In this document: positions 41,856 through 51,509 of the stretch, piece by piece
How the letters are laid out: each line of letters begins with the position of its first letter
Numbering within the stretch: position 1 is the first letter of the stretch
NCBI GenBank assembly: GCA_947503435.1
Contig: CANNDL010000001.1
Coordinates: forward strand, 395,469 to 459,468
Direction of reading: 5' to 3'
From: an uncultured Kangiella sp.
Lineage (GTDB): Bacteria; Pseudomonadota; Gammaproteobacteria; Enterobacterales; Kangiellaceae
DNA: 64,000 bases
Program-made: the position numbers and the translations under genes
Notes under the pieces: model-generated
The model's database searches: none
What the model was told of the DNA's origin: nothing
What the model saw: the letters and a program-made list of their open reading frames with translations, nothing else

Positions 41856-41992
41856 ATTTATCAGTAGTTTAGCAAGCTTTAATAAATCATTATTTTACTT
41901 AGAATTTAGCCCGTTTTAGGGCATAATATGCGGCTTGCGAGGGCGATTAAACTTGTCCGCAAAATGAATTAGAAAGAATTTAGGAGTTTGAA

Positions 41993-42550
41993 GTGATAAA
42001 CGAGATTCATCAAGATGCTAACGAGCGTATGGATAAAAGCCTTGAGTCCTTAAAAACGGCTTTGACTAAAATTCGTACCGGCCGCGCGCACCCAAGTTTA
42101 TTAGAGCATTTAATGGTGCCTTATTACGGTGCTGACACTCCTATTTCTCAGGTGGCGAGTATTTCAGTACAAGAAGGGCGTACTTTGGTATTGCAGATTT
42201 TCGATAAAGGCGCGATTGAAGCGACTGAAAAAGCAATTCTAAAGTCTGACTTAGGCCTAACACCAAATGTTGCTGGCCAAGTAATCCGCATCACCTTGCC
42301 ACCTTTAAACGAAGAGCGTCGTCGTGAACTAACGAAGGTTGTTGGCGGCGAAGCGGAGAATGCTAAAGTCGCTATCCGTAATATTCGTCGTGATGCTAAC
42401 TCGACGCTTAAAGAGTTAGAGAAAGAAAAAGAAATTTCTGAAGACGAGTTACGCGCTGCTGAGTCGAATATCCAAACTTTAACCGACGATATGATTGTTA
42501 AAGTTGATGCGATGGCGGCGGAGAAGGAAAAAGAGTTAATGGAAATCTAA
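41993..42550 (+). CDS. frr: Ribosome recycling factor
   Basis: Protein of 185 aa, the standard length, which together with EF-G splits post-termination ribosomes. The three-helix-bundle domain and beta domain are seen in [18 protein letters not shown], the central [13 protein letters not shown], and [11 protein letters not shown]-like segments. The start is GTG with the site TAGGAG six bases earlier. It lies 137 bases after pyrH; in between is a small GCCC-GTTTTA-GGGC hairpin. A structured repeat and a terminator-like hairpin follow. Confidence 0.97.
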   Translation: MINEIHQDANERMDKSLESLKTALTKIRTGRAHPSLLEHLMVPYYGADTPISQVASISVQEGRTLVLQIFDKGAIEATEKAILKSDLGLTPNVAGQVIRITLPPLNEERRRELTKVVGGEAENAKVAIRNIRRDANSTLKELEKEKEISEDELRAAESNIQTLTDDMIVKVDAMAAEKEKELMEI

Positions 42551-42573
42551 TTTAAGCGAATTTTGTTCGCTAT

Positions 42574-42660
42574 GGCTTTGTTACAGTCTTTACTCAAATG
42601 CTCATTTACCATAGTAAACTGCGCGTTTTCATTAAAGCCTTTGCCGCGCCCTAGCTTTCC
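42574..42660. repeat. Structured intergenic repeat after frr (copy B)
   Basis: Contains TTTAC-CATA-GTAAA (42605-42618) inside CTTTA (42588-42592) / TAAAG (42633-42637). Blocks GGCTTTGTTAC, AATGCTCATTTACC, GTAAACTGCGCGTTTTC and GCCGCGCCCTAGCTTT follow the same order as copy A at 36708-36805. Arms have changed in pairs between the copies, suggesting selection on the folded form. Confidence 0.7.
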
Positions 42661-42689
42661 AAATTCACTTAAAAAGACTAAATAATGAC

Positions 42690-42716
42690 GCCGCGTGGAT
42701 TCGCGGCTTTATTGTA
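42690..42716 (+). terminator. Probable intrinsic terminator before uppS
   Basis: GCCGCG (42690-42695) pairs with CGCGGC (42702-42707) across a six-base loop, followed by TTTATTGTATTT. The T run is interrupted, so it may be leaky. Confidence 0.55.
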
Positions 42717-42734
42717 TTTATAAGATATTAAATC

Positions 42735-43454
42735 ATGAACGAAGCTAAACCTTACATTCCAGAGAATCTACAGCACATTGCTATCATTATGGATGGCAAT
42801 GGTCGCTGGGCTCAGAAACGTGGTAAGAAACGGGTTATGGGTCATAAAGCTGGCATGGAACGTGCTCGTGAAATGGCGGAATATTGTGGTGAGCAAGGTA
42901 TTCAGGTTTTAACCTTGTTTGCCTTTTCCAGTGAGAATTGGAAGCGACCGCAAGATGAAGTTAGTTTTTTGATGGATTTATTCGCCACTAGCTTGAAAAA
43001 TGAATCCAAAAAACTGCATAAGAATAATGTAAAATTGACCATTATTGGCGATAAGTCCGGTTTCGATAAGCGCTTACAAAAAGCGATTGATAAAGCTGAA
43101 GACTTAACTAAAGATAATGATGGTTTGTTGCTGCAAATTGCAGCGAACTATGGTGGTCGCTGGGATATTGCTCAAGCGGCAAGCAGGTTGGCCCAAGCGG
43201 GTATTACGGAAATAACTGAAGCGTTACTGTCAGAACAATTGGTCACCGCCAATATTGTTGAGCCGGACTTAATGATTCGTACTGGTGGTGAGCAGCGAAT
43301 TAGTAACTTTCTAATCTGGCAAACCGCTTATTCGGAGCTGTATTTCAGCGAAGCCTTATGGCCAGATTTTGATAGCGCAGAATTACAAAAAGCCATTGAT
43401 GATTTTGCCAAGCGTCAAAGACGTTTCGGCAAAACAGGCGAACAAATCAGCTAG
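42735..43454 (+). CDS. uppS: Undecaprenyl diphosphate synthase
   Basis: Protein of 239 aa, cis-prenyltransferase that builds the C55 carrier for peptidoglycan and O-antigen. Motifs are [17 protein letters not shown] at the start (catalytic Asp and the FPP-binding loop), [11 protein letters not shown], and [20 protein letters not shown] near the end. It starts with ATG at 42735 without a strong ribosome site. First gene of the long rightward cluster uppS-cdsA-dxr-rseP-bamA-skp-lpx, probably one transcript with internal promoters. Confidence 0.97.
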   Translation: MNEAKPYIPENLQHIAIIMDGNGRWAQKRGKKRVMGHKAGMERAREMAEYCGEQGIQVLTLFAFSSENWKRPQDEVSFLMDLFATSLKNESKKLHKNNVKLTIIGDKSGFDKRLQKAIDKAEDLTKDNDGLLLQIAANYGGRWDIAQAASRLAQAGITEITEALLSEQLVTANIVEPDLMIRTGGEQRISNFLIWQTAYSELYFSEALWPDFDSAELQKAIDDFAKRQRRFGKTGEQIS

Positions 43455-43484
43455 TTTATTTGGAATCAGAGGAAGGATATATCA

Positions 43485-44384
43485 ATGTTAAAACAGAGAA
43501 TAATTACCGCATTAATATTATTGCCATTGGCAATTGTTCTGTTGTTCTATCCCTCTTTGCAAAACTTTTCACTAATCTTAATTCCAGTTTTTGGATTGCT
43601 GGCATGGGAATGGTCTGGATTATTAGAGTCTAAAAATACCATTGTTAAGTATGGTTTTATTGCGGCATCTTTAGCGATTATTGGTTTTTTCTGGTATCAA
43701 TTATTTGAAATGGGCTTTTTTGATAGCCCTAATCATATTTTTATTCAGAAAGCTGGTATTGGTTTAATAAATATTTACCCTTTCAAAGCGCTAATGGTAG
43801 CCGCTTTAGTTTGGGTATTGGCCTTTGTATTAGTCTTAATGTTCCCCAAAGGCACCAAATTGTGGACCCGCGGCGCGGCCCTTAGAATGTTATTCGGTTG
43901 GGTTATGTTAGCGGCAGCATGGTTAGCGGTTGTTATGATACGTTCTAGCCAATACGAAACGGATGCAAACTACGGTGGCTTTATGCTGTTGCTGATGTTC
44001 CTGATTATTTGGGGCGCTGATGTTGGAGCCTATTTTGCTGGCAAAACTATGGGTAAACACAAGCTTTCGCCAATAGTGAGCCCGAATAAGACATGGGAAG
44101 GATTCTTTGGTGGCTTGGTGACTTCGTTGGTTGTAGCTTATGGTTTAGCGACTTATATGGGTATGCCATTATCATTAAAATACTTCATCCCATTTGTATT
44201 AATACTAGGAATTGTTTCTGTTATTGGTGATTTATTTGTATCCATGCTCAAGCGTCAAGCTAGCGTAAAAGATACCAGTAATATTTTACCAGGCCATGGC
44301 GGTATTTTAGACCGTTTAGACAGTACACTTTCAGTAGCACCATTTTTCGTTATTTTAATGCTTTGGCTTAAAGGCGGTTTCTAA
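43485..44384 (+). CDS. cdsA: Phosphatidate cytidylyltransferase
   Basis: Polytopic membrane enzyme of 299 aa that makes CDP-diacylglycerol for all phospholipids. About eight hydrophobic helices are visible, and the family signature is near the C-terminus (GDLFVSMLKRQASVKDTSNI, GHGGILDRLDS) with the metal-binding Asp pair. GADVGAYFAGKTMGKH is the other conserved part. It follows uppS by 30 bases and precedes dxr by five. Confidence 0.95.
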   Translation: MLKQRIITALILLPLAIVLLFYPSLQNFSLILIPVFGLLAWEWSGLLESKNTIVKYGFIAASLAIIGFFWYQLFEMGFFDSPNHIFIQKAGIGLINIYPFKALMVAALVWVLAFVLVLMFPKGTKLWTRGAALRMLFGWVMLAAAWLAVVMIRSSQYETDANYGGFMLLLMFLIIWGADVGAYFAGKTMGKHKLSPIVSPNKTWEGFFGGLVTSLVVAYGLATYMGMPLSLKYFIPFVLILGIVSVIGDLFVSMLKRQASVKDTSNILPGHGGILDRLDSTLSVAPFFVILMLWLKGGF

Positions 44385-44389
44385 ACTGT

Positions 44390-45595
44390 ATGTCTGAGCA
44401 AAAAGAACAAATTACGGTACTTGGCGCTACGGGTTCTATTGGCGTTAATACCTTAGACGTTATTGCTCGTCACCCTGATAAATATCAAGTTTTTGCCTTA
44501 ACCGCGCATCGAAACTTACAGTTGTTAAAAGAACAATGTTTACGATTTAAACCCCGTTTTGCAGTAATTACAGATCAGCAAAAAGCAGAGCTATTAAAAG
44601 AAGTTCTTTCAAGCCACAAAATAGAAACGCAAGTATTGTCATCTATCGAAGATTTGACGATGGTAGCAAGCCATTCAGACGTTGATACCGTAATGGCTGC
44701 TATCGTTGGAGCTGCAGGGTTATTACCAACTCTGGCTGCGGTTAAAGCTAGCAAAAAAGTCTTACTTGCTAATAAAGAAGCTTTAGTCATGTCTGGCTCA
44801 ATATTTATGCAAGCGGTGGAAGATTCTGGCGCGACTTTGCTGCCGATCGATAGCGAGCATAATGCCATTTTTCAGTCCTTACCTGAGCATTTTGTTTCGG
44901 GTGGAATCCAATCATGCGGTATTGAGAATATTGTTTTGACCGGTTCTGGCGGACCATTCTTAAATAAACCGCTAGAAGAGTTTGCTTCTATCACACCAGA
45001 TGAAGCTTGCGCTCACCCGAATTGGGATATGGGTCGCAAGATTTCGGTAGACTCTGCAACTATGATGAATAAAGGCTTGGAGCTTATCGAAGCTTGCTGG
45101 ATGTTTGCAGTAAAACCTGCTGATATTGAGATTGTGCTACATCCTCAAAGTATTATTCATTCGATGGTTCGCTATAAAGATGGTTCGGTAATTTCGCAGA
45201 TGGGTAATCCTGATATGCGTACACCGATTGCACATGCGCTTGCATTCCCTGAACGAATAGATGCGGGCGTTGCGCCTTTAGACTTTATGCAGATCAGTCA
45301 ATTGACCTTTGATAAGCCCTGTTTTGAACGGTATCCCTGCTTGAAGTTGGCGATTGATGCGATTGGGGAAGGTGGAAACATGCCAGCGACTTTGAATGCC
45401 GCCAATGAAATAGCAGTTGATGCTTTTCTAAATGAACAAATTGGCTTTGCACAAATCGCAGAAGTGATTCAGCAAGTGTTAAGCCAAACGAGTTATGCTG
45501 AAGTGGCAGATTTAGAGGCTGTTTTAGCGGCAGATTCAAATGCTCGTCAAATGGCGCAGCAGGTTTTAAATGACATTAAATTATATAAGAGATAA
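44390..45595 (+). CDS. dxr: 1-deoxy-D-xylulose 5-phosphate reductoisomerase
   Basis: Protein of 401 aa, the second enzyme of the MEP isoprenoid route, converting DXP to MEP with NADPH. It has the dinucleotide site LGATGSIGVNTLDV, the ANKEALVMSG stretch, LPIDSEHNAIFQ (metal-binding Asp/Glu), LTGSGGPF and MNKGLELIEA. The product leads to the prenyl substrate used by UppS two genes upstream. ATG at 44390 lies five bases after the cdsA stop. Confidence 0.97.
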   Translation: MSEQKEQITVLGATGSIGVNTLDVIARHPDKYQVFALTAHRNLQLLKEQCLRFKPRFAVITDQQKAELLKEVLSSHKIETQVLSSIEDLTMVASHSDVDTVMAAIVGAAGLLPTLAAVKASKKVLLANKEALVMSGSIFMQAVEDSGATLLPIDSEHNAIFQSLPEHFVSGGIQSCGIENIVLTGSGGPFLNKPLEEFASITPDEACAHPNWDMGRKISVDSATMMNKGLELIEACWMFAVKPADIEIVLHPQSIIHSMVRYKDGSVISQMGNPDMRTPIAHALAFPERIDAGVAPLDFMQISQLTFDKPCFERYPCLKLAIDAIGEGGNMPATLNAANEIAVDAFLNEQIGFAQIAEVIQQVLSQTSYAEVADLEAVLAADSNARQMAQQVLNDIKLYKR

Positions 45596-45598
45596 ACA

Positions 45599-46939
45599 TT
45601 GAGCTTTTTCTATAGCATTTTCGGCTTATTAATTCTTTTAGGCATTCTTGTGACAATCCATGAGTGGGGGCACTATTGGGTTGCTAAAAAGTTAGGAGTT
45701 AAAGCTTTACGTTTTTCAGTGGGTTTTGGTAAGCCTTTTTGGAGTAAATTCAATCGAGCTGGAACTGAATTTGCAATAGCCCCTATACCATTAGGCGGAT
45801 ACGTTAAATTTGTTGATGAGCGAGAAGGTGACGTAGCGCCAGAAGAACTACCCTATGCTTTTAACCGAGCACCTGTTTGGAAACGCATTTTGATTGTCTT
45901 GGCAGGGCCCATGGCAAATTTCCTGTTGGCTATTTTGCTCTATGCCGGTGTTTACATGCTGGGAATAGCAGTGAGTAAACCCTTTGTTTCTGAAGTGAAG
46001 CAAGGAACAGTAGCTGCTCAATCAGGATTTAAGGAAAACAGTGAGATTCTGTCAGTAAATGGTGTTCCTGTTAAGCGGTTAGAGGATTTTGTTTTTGCTT
46101 TAGTTGATGAAATTGGTAACCAAGAAAAAGTGGCCATTGAAGTTCGACCGATAAATCAAGCTAAAGAAACCATTTATCTTGATGTCCAAAACTGGAAAGA
46201 GCCAGATGAAGGAACTGTTTTTGATAGTTTAGGTTTGGAGTTCGGTCAATATAAACTTAATCCAATTGTAGGGCATGTGAGTCAAGGCTCAGCTGCCGAA
46301 CAAGCGGGTATTAGAGTTGACGATAGAATTGTCAAAATTAATGGGCAAGAAATACCTTTTTGGAGAGATATCTCTCAGGCCCTTAGCGGAACGGTGGATT
46401 CAGAAACGCAAATTACTGTTGAGCGCGATGGTTATACCATTGAATTAATCGCAAAACCGACAAAAAAGGAAGATGACTTTAGTAATCAAGGTATTTTAGG
46501 CGTTGGTGTTAAGGATGCTTATGTAGGGTTCAATACAATCCAATATGGTTTTTTCGAGTCTTTGCAAAAGGGTACTGAGCAAACTTGGGTGATGGTTGAG
46601 CGTATTGTTAGCTTTTTAGGAAAATTAGTCACTGGAAAGCTATCGGTTAAAAACCTTGGTGGGCCTGTCGGAATAGCTCAAGGAGCAGGGCAAATGGTAC
46701 AGGCAGGAATGGTTGCATTCTTGCTTTATCTCGCTATGATAAGCGTCAATCTGGGATTCGTGAATTTACTACCTATTCCTATGCTTGATGGCGGTCATTT
46801 AATGTACTATTTGGCCGAATTAGTGCGTGGAAAGCCAGTTTCTGAAAAAATTATGGAACTTGGTATGCGGATAGGCATCATATTACTGCTGACAATCATG
46901 GCGATTGCGCTATATAACGACATAATTCGAACTATTTAG
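45599..46939 (+). CDS. rseP: RIP metalloprotease RseP
   Basis: Inner-membrane site-2 protease of 446 aa that cleaves anti-sigma factor RseA in the sigma-E envelope-stress pathway. The zinc motif HEWGH is in the first helix (about residue 22), two PDZ domains lie in the periplasmic loop (VSEVKQGTVAAQSGF and VGHVSQGSAAEQAGI), and NLLPIPMLDGGH carries the third zinc ligand. The start is a TTG four bases after dxr, preceded by AAGAG; no ATG precedes the HEWGH helix. bamA, whose folding failures trigger this pathway, is next. Confidence 0.95.
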   Translation: MSFFYSIFGLLILLGILVTIHEWGHYWVAKKLGVKALRFSVGFGKPFWSKFNRAGTEFAIAPIPLGGYVKFVDEREGDVAPEELPYAFNRAPVWKRILIVLAGPMANFLLAILLYAGVYMLGIAVSKPFVSEVKQGTVAAQSGFKENSEILSVNGVPVKRLEDFVFALVDEIGNQEKVAIEVRPINQAKETIYLDVQNWKEPDEGTVFDSLGLEFGQYKLNPIVGHVSQGSAAEQAGIRVDDRIVKINGQEIPFWRDISQALSGTVDSETQITVERDGYTIELIAKPTKKEDDFSNQGILGVGVKDAYVGFNTIQYGFFESLQKGTEQTWVMVERIVSFLGKLVTGKLSVKNLGGPVGIAQGAGQMVQAGMVAFLLYLAMISVNLGFVNLLPIPMLDGGHLMYYLAELVRGKPVSEKIMELGMRIGIILLLTIMAIALYNDIIRTI

Positions 46940-46951
46940 AGTATTTAATTA

Positions 46952-49426
46952 ATGCGCTTGATAACAAAAACACTAACAGCTTTAGCTATCTCTCTGGCCG
47001 TAGCAAAAACTCATGCCATAGAACCATTTGTAGTAGAAGACATTAAAGTAGAAGGCTTGCAACGTGTAGAGCTGGGAACTTTCTTTACAGCTTTACCCAT
47101 TCGTGTTGGCGAAACGGTAGATGATGCCCGTGTGCCTAACATTATTAGAGCACTTTATAAAACCGGAAACTTTGACTTTGTTAAGTTGGAGAAAGAAGGG
47201 ACTACCTTAAAAGTGGTGGTTGCTGAGCGACCAACAATTGCTAACATTATTTTAACGGGTAATAAAATTTTAAAAACCGAGCAATTACTTGAAGGTATGC
47301 GAGATTCTGGCATTTCTAAAGGTGAGGTTCTTGATAGTTTCGTTTTAGATAAAATGGAACAGGCAGTAAGAGGTCAATATTTTTCTAACGGACATTATCA
47401 TCTAGAAATTGATCGAAAACTTCGTCAACTTTCTAGAAATAGAGTTCAATTAGTTATTAAAGTTAAAGAAGGTGAAACGGCAAAGATAAAATCAATAAAT
47501 ATTGTTGGAAACAAAATATTTAATGAAGAAGAGTTGCTGGATCAGTTTGAGTCAACCAGTGGTGGTTTATTTTCTTTTATATCTTCAGACAATAAGTATT
47601 CATCAAATACTTTAGAAGCAGATATTGAAACTCTAGAATCATTTTATCGTGACAGAGGCTACTTAAAGTTTAAAGTTGATAAGACTCTTGTTTCTCTTAG
47701 TGAAAACAAAGAAGAAGTTTATATTACTTTGAATGTTACCGAAGGTGATGTATTTAAAGTTAAAGATGTTAACTTTATTGGTGAGTTGGTCTATGAGCAA
47801 ACATTATATGAACAGCTTTTTCCTCTAAAAGAGGGCGATAATTATTCGCAAGCCTTAGTTACTTTTAACGAAGAACAGTTTAAGAATTTGCTTGGGTTGG
47901 AAGGTTTTACTTTCGCAGAAATTAATACTTATCCTGAGGTTTTGGACGAGACTAATGAAGTTAACTTGAATGTCATCGTGCAGCCAGGTGAAAGATTTTA
48001 TGCTAAAAACATCCAATTTACTGGTAATCAAAATACAGATGATTATGTCTTTAGGCGCGAAGTGAGATTGCAAGAAGGTACACCGCTTTCCTCTTCATTA
48101 GTCGAAAGATCTAAGCAACGAATTCAGCAGTTGCCTTATGTTGAAGAAGTAGATGTAGATGTAAAGAAAAGCCCTCAACCAGGTGAAGCAGATGTTGTGT
48201 TTGATATAAAAGAACGGAACTCTTCTGAAGCTACGTTAAGTTTAGGCTACAATGACTTTTACGGATTACAATTGCAAGGCGGAATCACTAATCGAAACTT
48301 TTTAGGTGAGGGCAAAACTATAGGTATTAATTTAAATACTAATAAAGCTATCACTAATTTGAATTTAAGTTATTCCGATCCTTATTTTTTCCAAGATATC
48401 ATTGGCTTTAGTACAAACCTTAGATACAGCAAAACAGATTTTTCTGAATTTTTTCAAGTGGGAAGAAGCTTAGATACTTTGAGTTTAGGTGCTGGCTTAT
48501 ACTATCCTGTTACTGAAAGCTCAAATATTAGCTTTGGTTTAACTTATCAAGATAATACCTTGAACGCACCAGTGCAAAACGGTCTTCAAGATCAAAGAGT
48601 TATTGATTTCTTTAATACTCTGGGCGCAGATGCAAGAATTGAAAATACTGTCGATTTTGAAGTCTTAAGTGCAAATTTGGGATATCAGATTAATACTTTA
48701 AATAGGTTCGTGTTCCCTACTAACGGTTATAGTCATAATATAGGTTTGGAAGTGGCAACTCCAGCTGGCGATGTTGAGTACTATAAATTCAATTATGACT
48801 ACAAGCATTACTTCCCAATAAATGATGACTGGATTTTCTTATTGAGAGGTAATTTTGGTTACGGTCAGGGTTTAGGTGATACGGATCGACTGCCGTACTT
48901 TGTTAATTATTATGCTGGAGGCGCAACTTCTATACGAGGTTTTGAAACCAATACTATTGGTCCAAAGAGTATTCAGCGTCAGTTGTCGTCGATACCAGCT
49001 GGCACTCCGATTCCAGGTATACCGGGTACTGGAGTTATTTTACCTCCCTCGCAAGATCAATTGTTTGTAAATAATCGATTCTCGGTTGGCGGAAATGCTA
49101 AGGCATTTGCTTCATTCGAGTTTATTTTCCCAACGCCATTTGCAGAAGGTAATCGCAATGTTAGAACCAGTGCATTTATAGATGTTGGTAATGTTTGGGA
49201 TACCGAATTTGATCCATCACGTTTTGATGGTTTAACGTTAATTAATGATGATATGGACACTATTCCAGACTATAGTGAGCCATCTGCATACCGTGGTTCT
49301 TATGGCATATCTTTACAATGGTGGTCACCTTTTGCCCCATTGCAATTTAGTCTATCAAGAACCTTTAAATCACAAGAGTTTGACGATACCAAAACTTTTA
49401 CCTTTACTATTGGTCAAACATTTTAA
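46952..49426 (+). CDS. bamA: Outer-membrane protein assembly factor BamA
   Basis: Omp85-family protein of 824 aa that inserts beta-barrels into the outer membrane. A signal peptide (residues 1-22, ending THA) precedes five POTRA domains (about 23-430, beginning FVVEDIKVEGLQRV, with later repeats such as IKSINIVGNKIFNEEEL) and a C-terminal 16-strand barrel (from about 435). The barrel loop has the family YAGGATSIRGFETNTIGP (the VRGF/Y-type motif), and the protein ends in an aromatic residue (Phe). It is somewhat longer than E. coli BamA (810). Confidence 0.97.
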   Translation: MRLITKTLTALAISLAVAKTHAIEPFVVEDIKVEGLQRVELGTFFTALPIRVGETVDDARVPNIIRALYKTGNFDFVKLEKEGTTLKVVVAERPTIANIILTGNKILKTEQLLEGMRDSGISKGEVLDSFVLDKMEQAVRGQYFSNGHYHLEIDRKLRQLSRNRVQLVIKVKEGETAKIKSINIVGNKIFNEEELLDQFESTSGGLFSFISSDNKYSSNTLEADIETLESFYRDRGYLKFKVDKTLVSLSENKEEVYITLNVTEGDVFKVKDVNFIGELVYEQTLYEQLFPLKEGDNYSQALVTFNEEQFKNLLGLEGFTFAEINTYPEVLDETNEVNLNVIVQPGERFYAKNIQFTGNQNTDDYVFRREVRLQEGTPLSSSLVERSKQRIQQLPYVEEVDVDVKKSPQPGEADVVFDIKERNSSEATLSLGYNDFYGLQLQGGITNRNFLGEGKTIGINLNTNKAITNLNLSYSDPYFFQDIIGFSTNLRYSKTDFSEFFQVGRSLDTLSLGAGLYYPVTESSNISFGLTYQDNTLNAPVQNGLQDQRVIDFFNTLGADARIENTVDFEVLSANLGYQINTLNRFVFPTNGYSHNIGLEVATPAGDVEYYKFNYDYKHYFPINDDWIFLLRGNFGYGQGLGDTDRLPYFVNYYAGGATSIRGFETNTIGPKSIQRQLSSIPAGTPIPGIPGTGVILPPSQDQLFVNNRFSVGGNAKAFASFEFIFPTPFAEGNRNVRTSAFIDVGNVWDTEFDPSRFDGLTLINDDMDTIPDYSEPSAYRGSYGISLQWWSPFAPLQFSLSRTFKSQEFDDTKTFTFTIGQTF

Positions 49427-49454
49427 TTAGTTTATTGTTATTAGGAGTTTTATT

Positions 49455-49955
49455 TTGAAAAAGTTACTGTTAGTTTTAGCCACTTTAGTGAGCATGACAA
49501 CTTATTCCACTATGGCTGAAGCACGTATTGCAACGGTTAATACTGCGCTTGTACAGGCTAAAGCACCGCAAAACGACTCTATCGGTCAACGTTTAAAGTC
49601 TCAATTTTCTGGCCGTCAAAATGAAATTAAGCGCCTTGCAGAAAATATCGAAAAAGATAAAGAGAGTTTAAGCAAAAATGCTGCAACTATGTCTGACACT
49701 CAATTGACCAATTCGCGTCGTCAAATTGAAAAGAAAATTGCTGACATCCAATTAATGCAAAAAAATGCTAAAGATGATTTTGAGAAAGCACGTCGTGACG
49801 AAGTGATTAAGCTTAATACTCAAATCAAAAAAGCCATTGATGCAGTCGCTATTCGTAGCGGCTTCAACTTAGTTATAGAAAAACAAGCTGCTATTTTTAC
49901 GGATGTAACTGTCCCAGATTTAACTGAGCAAGTTATTGCTGAGCTTAAAAAATAG
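49455..49955 (+). CDS. skp: Periplasmic chaperone Skp (OmpH)
   Basis: Protein of 166 aa with a signal peptide (about residues 1-22, ending MAEA) and the long charged coiled-coil arms of Skp (LKSQFSGRQNEIKRLAENI through IKKAIDAVAIRSGFNLVIEK). As a trimer Skp holds unfolded outer-membrane proteins. The start is TTG with the site AGGAG seven bases upstream; no ATG fits. It follows bamA, its functional partner, by 28 bases. Confidence 0.94.
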   Translation: MKKLLLVLATLVSMTTYSTMAEARIATVNTALVQAKAPQNDSIGQRLKSQFSGRQNEIKRLAENIEKDKESLSKNAATMSDTQLTNSRRQIEKKIADIQLMQKNAKDDFEKARRDEVIKLNTQIKKAIDAVAIRSGFNLVIEKQAAIFTDVTVPDLTEQVIAELKK

Positions 49956-49966
49956 ATAGGACAGTT

Positions 49967-51028
49967 TTGAAGAAAACACTTCAAGACATAGCGTCTCAGT
50001 TAGATGCTGAGCTATTAGGCGAACCGCAGTGCGAAATCACTGCGGTTTTGCCGTTAGATAGAGCGAATGATTCAAGCATAAGCTTTATCAATGATGTTAA
50101 GTATTTAGAGCAGCTTAACAACTGCAAAGCAGGGGCTTTAATCATTAAACCTGCTTATAAGGAATCTATTCCTCAAGCTTATTTGGGCTCTTTGCTAGTT
50201 GTTGATGACCCGTATTTAGCTTTCGCCAAAGTCTCACAGTTATTAGATCCAAGTCCTATCCCTAATGCCACTATTAGTGAAAAAGCCAGTATTTCGAAGA
50301 ATGCCTCTATTGGTAATAACGTATTTATCGGCGATTTTGTGAGTATAGGTGATAATGTCTCTATAGCCGATAACACTATTATTGAGGCTGGCACCGTTAT
50401 TGCCGAGAAGTGTCGAATAGGCGAAAATTGCCGAGTGTACTCCAATGTTAGCATTTATCATGGCGTAGAAATTGGTGATAACTGTATAATCCATGCTAAC
50501 GCTGTAATTGGCAGTGATGGATTTGGTTATGCCAACGATAACGGCACTTGGGTTAAAATTCCGCAAGTAGGTAGCGTCGTTATTGGCAACAATGTAGAGA
50601 TTGGTGCTCATACTGCAATAGATAGGGGAGCGTTAGACAATACTGTTATTGCTGATGGCGTTATTTTAGATAATCATATACATATTGCTCATAACGTTCA
50701 TATCGGTGAAAATACAGCTATTGCAGGTTGCACAGCGGTGGCGGGTAGTACAAAAGTTGGTGCTAATTGCACTATCGCAGGCAGAGTGAGTATTATAGGT
50801 CACCTCGATATTTGTGATGGAGTACACCTAACAGCATGTACATTCGTCAATAAATCAATAAGCCAACCTGGTGCCTATTCTTCAGCGACCACTTTCCAAA
50901 CTAATAAAAATTGGCAAAAAAGTGCTGTCCGTTTTAGACAATTGGATGATATGTGGCGTAAGCTGAAAACCTTAAGTAAAGAAATTAAAGAACTTAAACA
51001 TAAAGACATTGGAAATAAAGAGAAATAA
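49967..51028 (+). CDS. lpxD: UDP-3-O-(3-hydroxyacyl)glucosamine N-acyltransferase
   Basis: Hexapeptide-repeat acyltransferase of 353 aa, the third lipid A step. The N-terminal uridine-binding domain ([20 protein letters not shown]) is followed by the left-handed beta-helix with repeats such as [16 protein letters not shown] and the [19 protein letters not shown] stretch; the catalytic His is in [16 protein letters not shown]. The start is TTG with AGG seven bases before. It ends one base before the fabZ start. Confidence 0.96.
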   Translation: MKKTLQDIASQLDAELLGEPQCEITAVLPLDRANDSSISFINDVKYLEQLNNCKAGALIIKPAYKESIPQAYLGSLLVVDDPYLAFAKVSQLLDPSPIPNATISEKASISKNASIGNNVFIGDFVSIGDNVSIADNTIIEAGTVIAEKCRIGENCRVYSNVSIYHGVEIGDNCIIHANAVIGSDGFGYANDNGTWVKIPQVGSVVIGNNVEIGAHTAIDRGALDNTVIADGVILDNHIHIAHNVHIGENTAIAGCTAVAGSTKVGANCTIAGRVSIIGHLDICDGVHLTACTFVNKSISQPGAYSSATTFQTNKNWQKSAVRFRQLDDMWRKLKTLSKEIKELKHKDIGNKEK

Positions 51029-51029
51029 C

Positions 51030-51494
51030 ATGACTACTGAAAGCGCAGTAATGAACTCGATGGATATATATGAAGTGATGAAACATTTGCCACATCGCTA
51101 TCCCTTTCTATTGATTGATCGGGTAATTGATTACACGCCTGGTGAAAGTTTGACTGCTATCAAAAATGTTACTGTTAATGAACCATTCTTCCCAGGTCAC
51201 TTCCCGCATCGTCCGGTATTTCCTGGTGTATTAATGTTGGAAGCACTAGCTCAAGCCACAGGCATATTATCTTTCAAAACTACTCAAGATGTACCGACTG
51301 AAGATACGCTATATTATTTTGCAGGTATTGATAAAGCTCGTTTTAAGAAGCCTGTAGAACCAGGCGATCAATTAGTGATGACTGTTAAACTGTTGAAACG
51401 CAAAAGAAATTTATGGCGTTTTGAAGCTGAGGCAAGAGTTGACGGCAAGGTAGTTTGTACTGCAGAATTAATGTGTGCTAAATCAGAAGTTTAA
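51030..51494 (+). CDS. fabZ: (3R)-hydroxyacyl-ACP dehydratase FabZ
   Basis: Hot-dog-fold dehydratase of 154 aa from the ATG at 51030 (AAAGAGA upstream); a TTG 21 bases earlier lies inside lpxD and is rejected. Motifs: [16 protein letters not shown] and [20 protein letters not shown], which holds the catalytic His and Glu. It dehydrates the same 3-hydroxyacyl-ACP pool used by LpxD and LpxA, which surround it here, so it helps balance membrane lipid and lipid A synthesis. Confidence 0.96.
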   Translation: MTTESAVMNSMDIYEVMKHLPHRYPFLLIDRVIDYTPGESLTAIKNVTVNEPFFPGHFPHRPVFPGVLMLEALAQATGILSFKTTQDVPTEDTLYYFAGIDKARFKKPVEPGDQLVMTVKLLKRKRNLWRFEAEARVDGKVVCTAELMCAKSEV

Positions 51495-51509
51495 TTAGGA
51501 ATTAAAATT

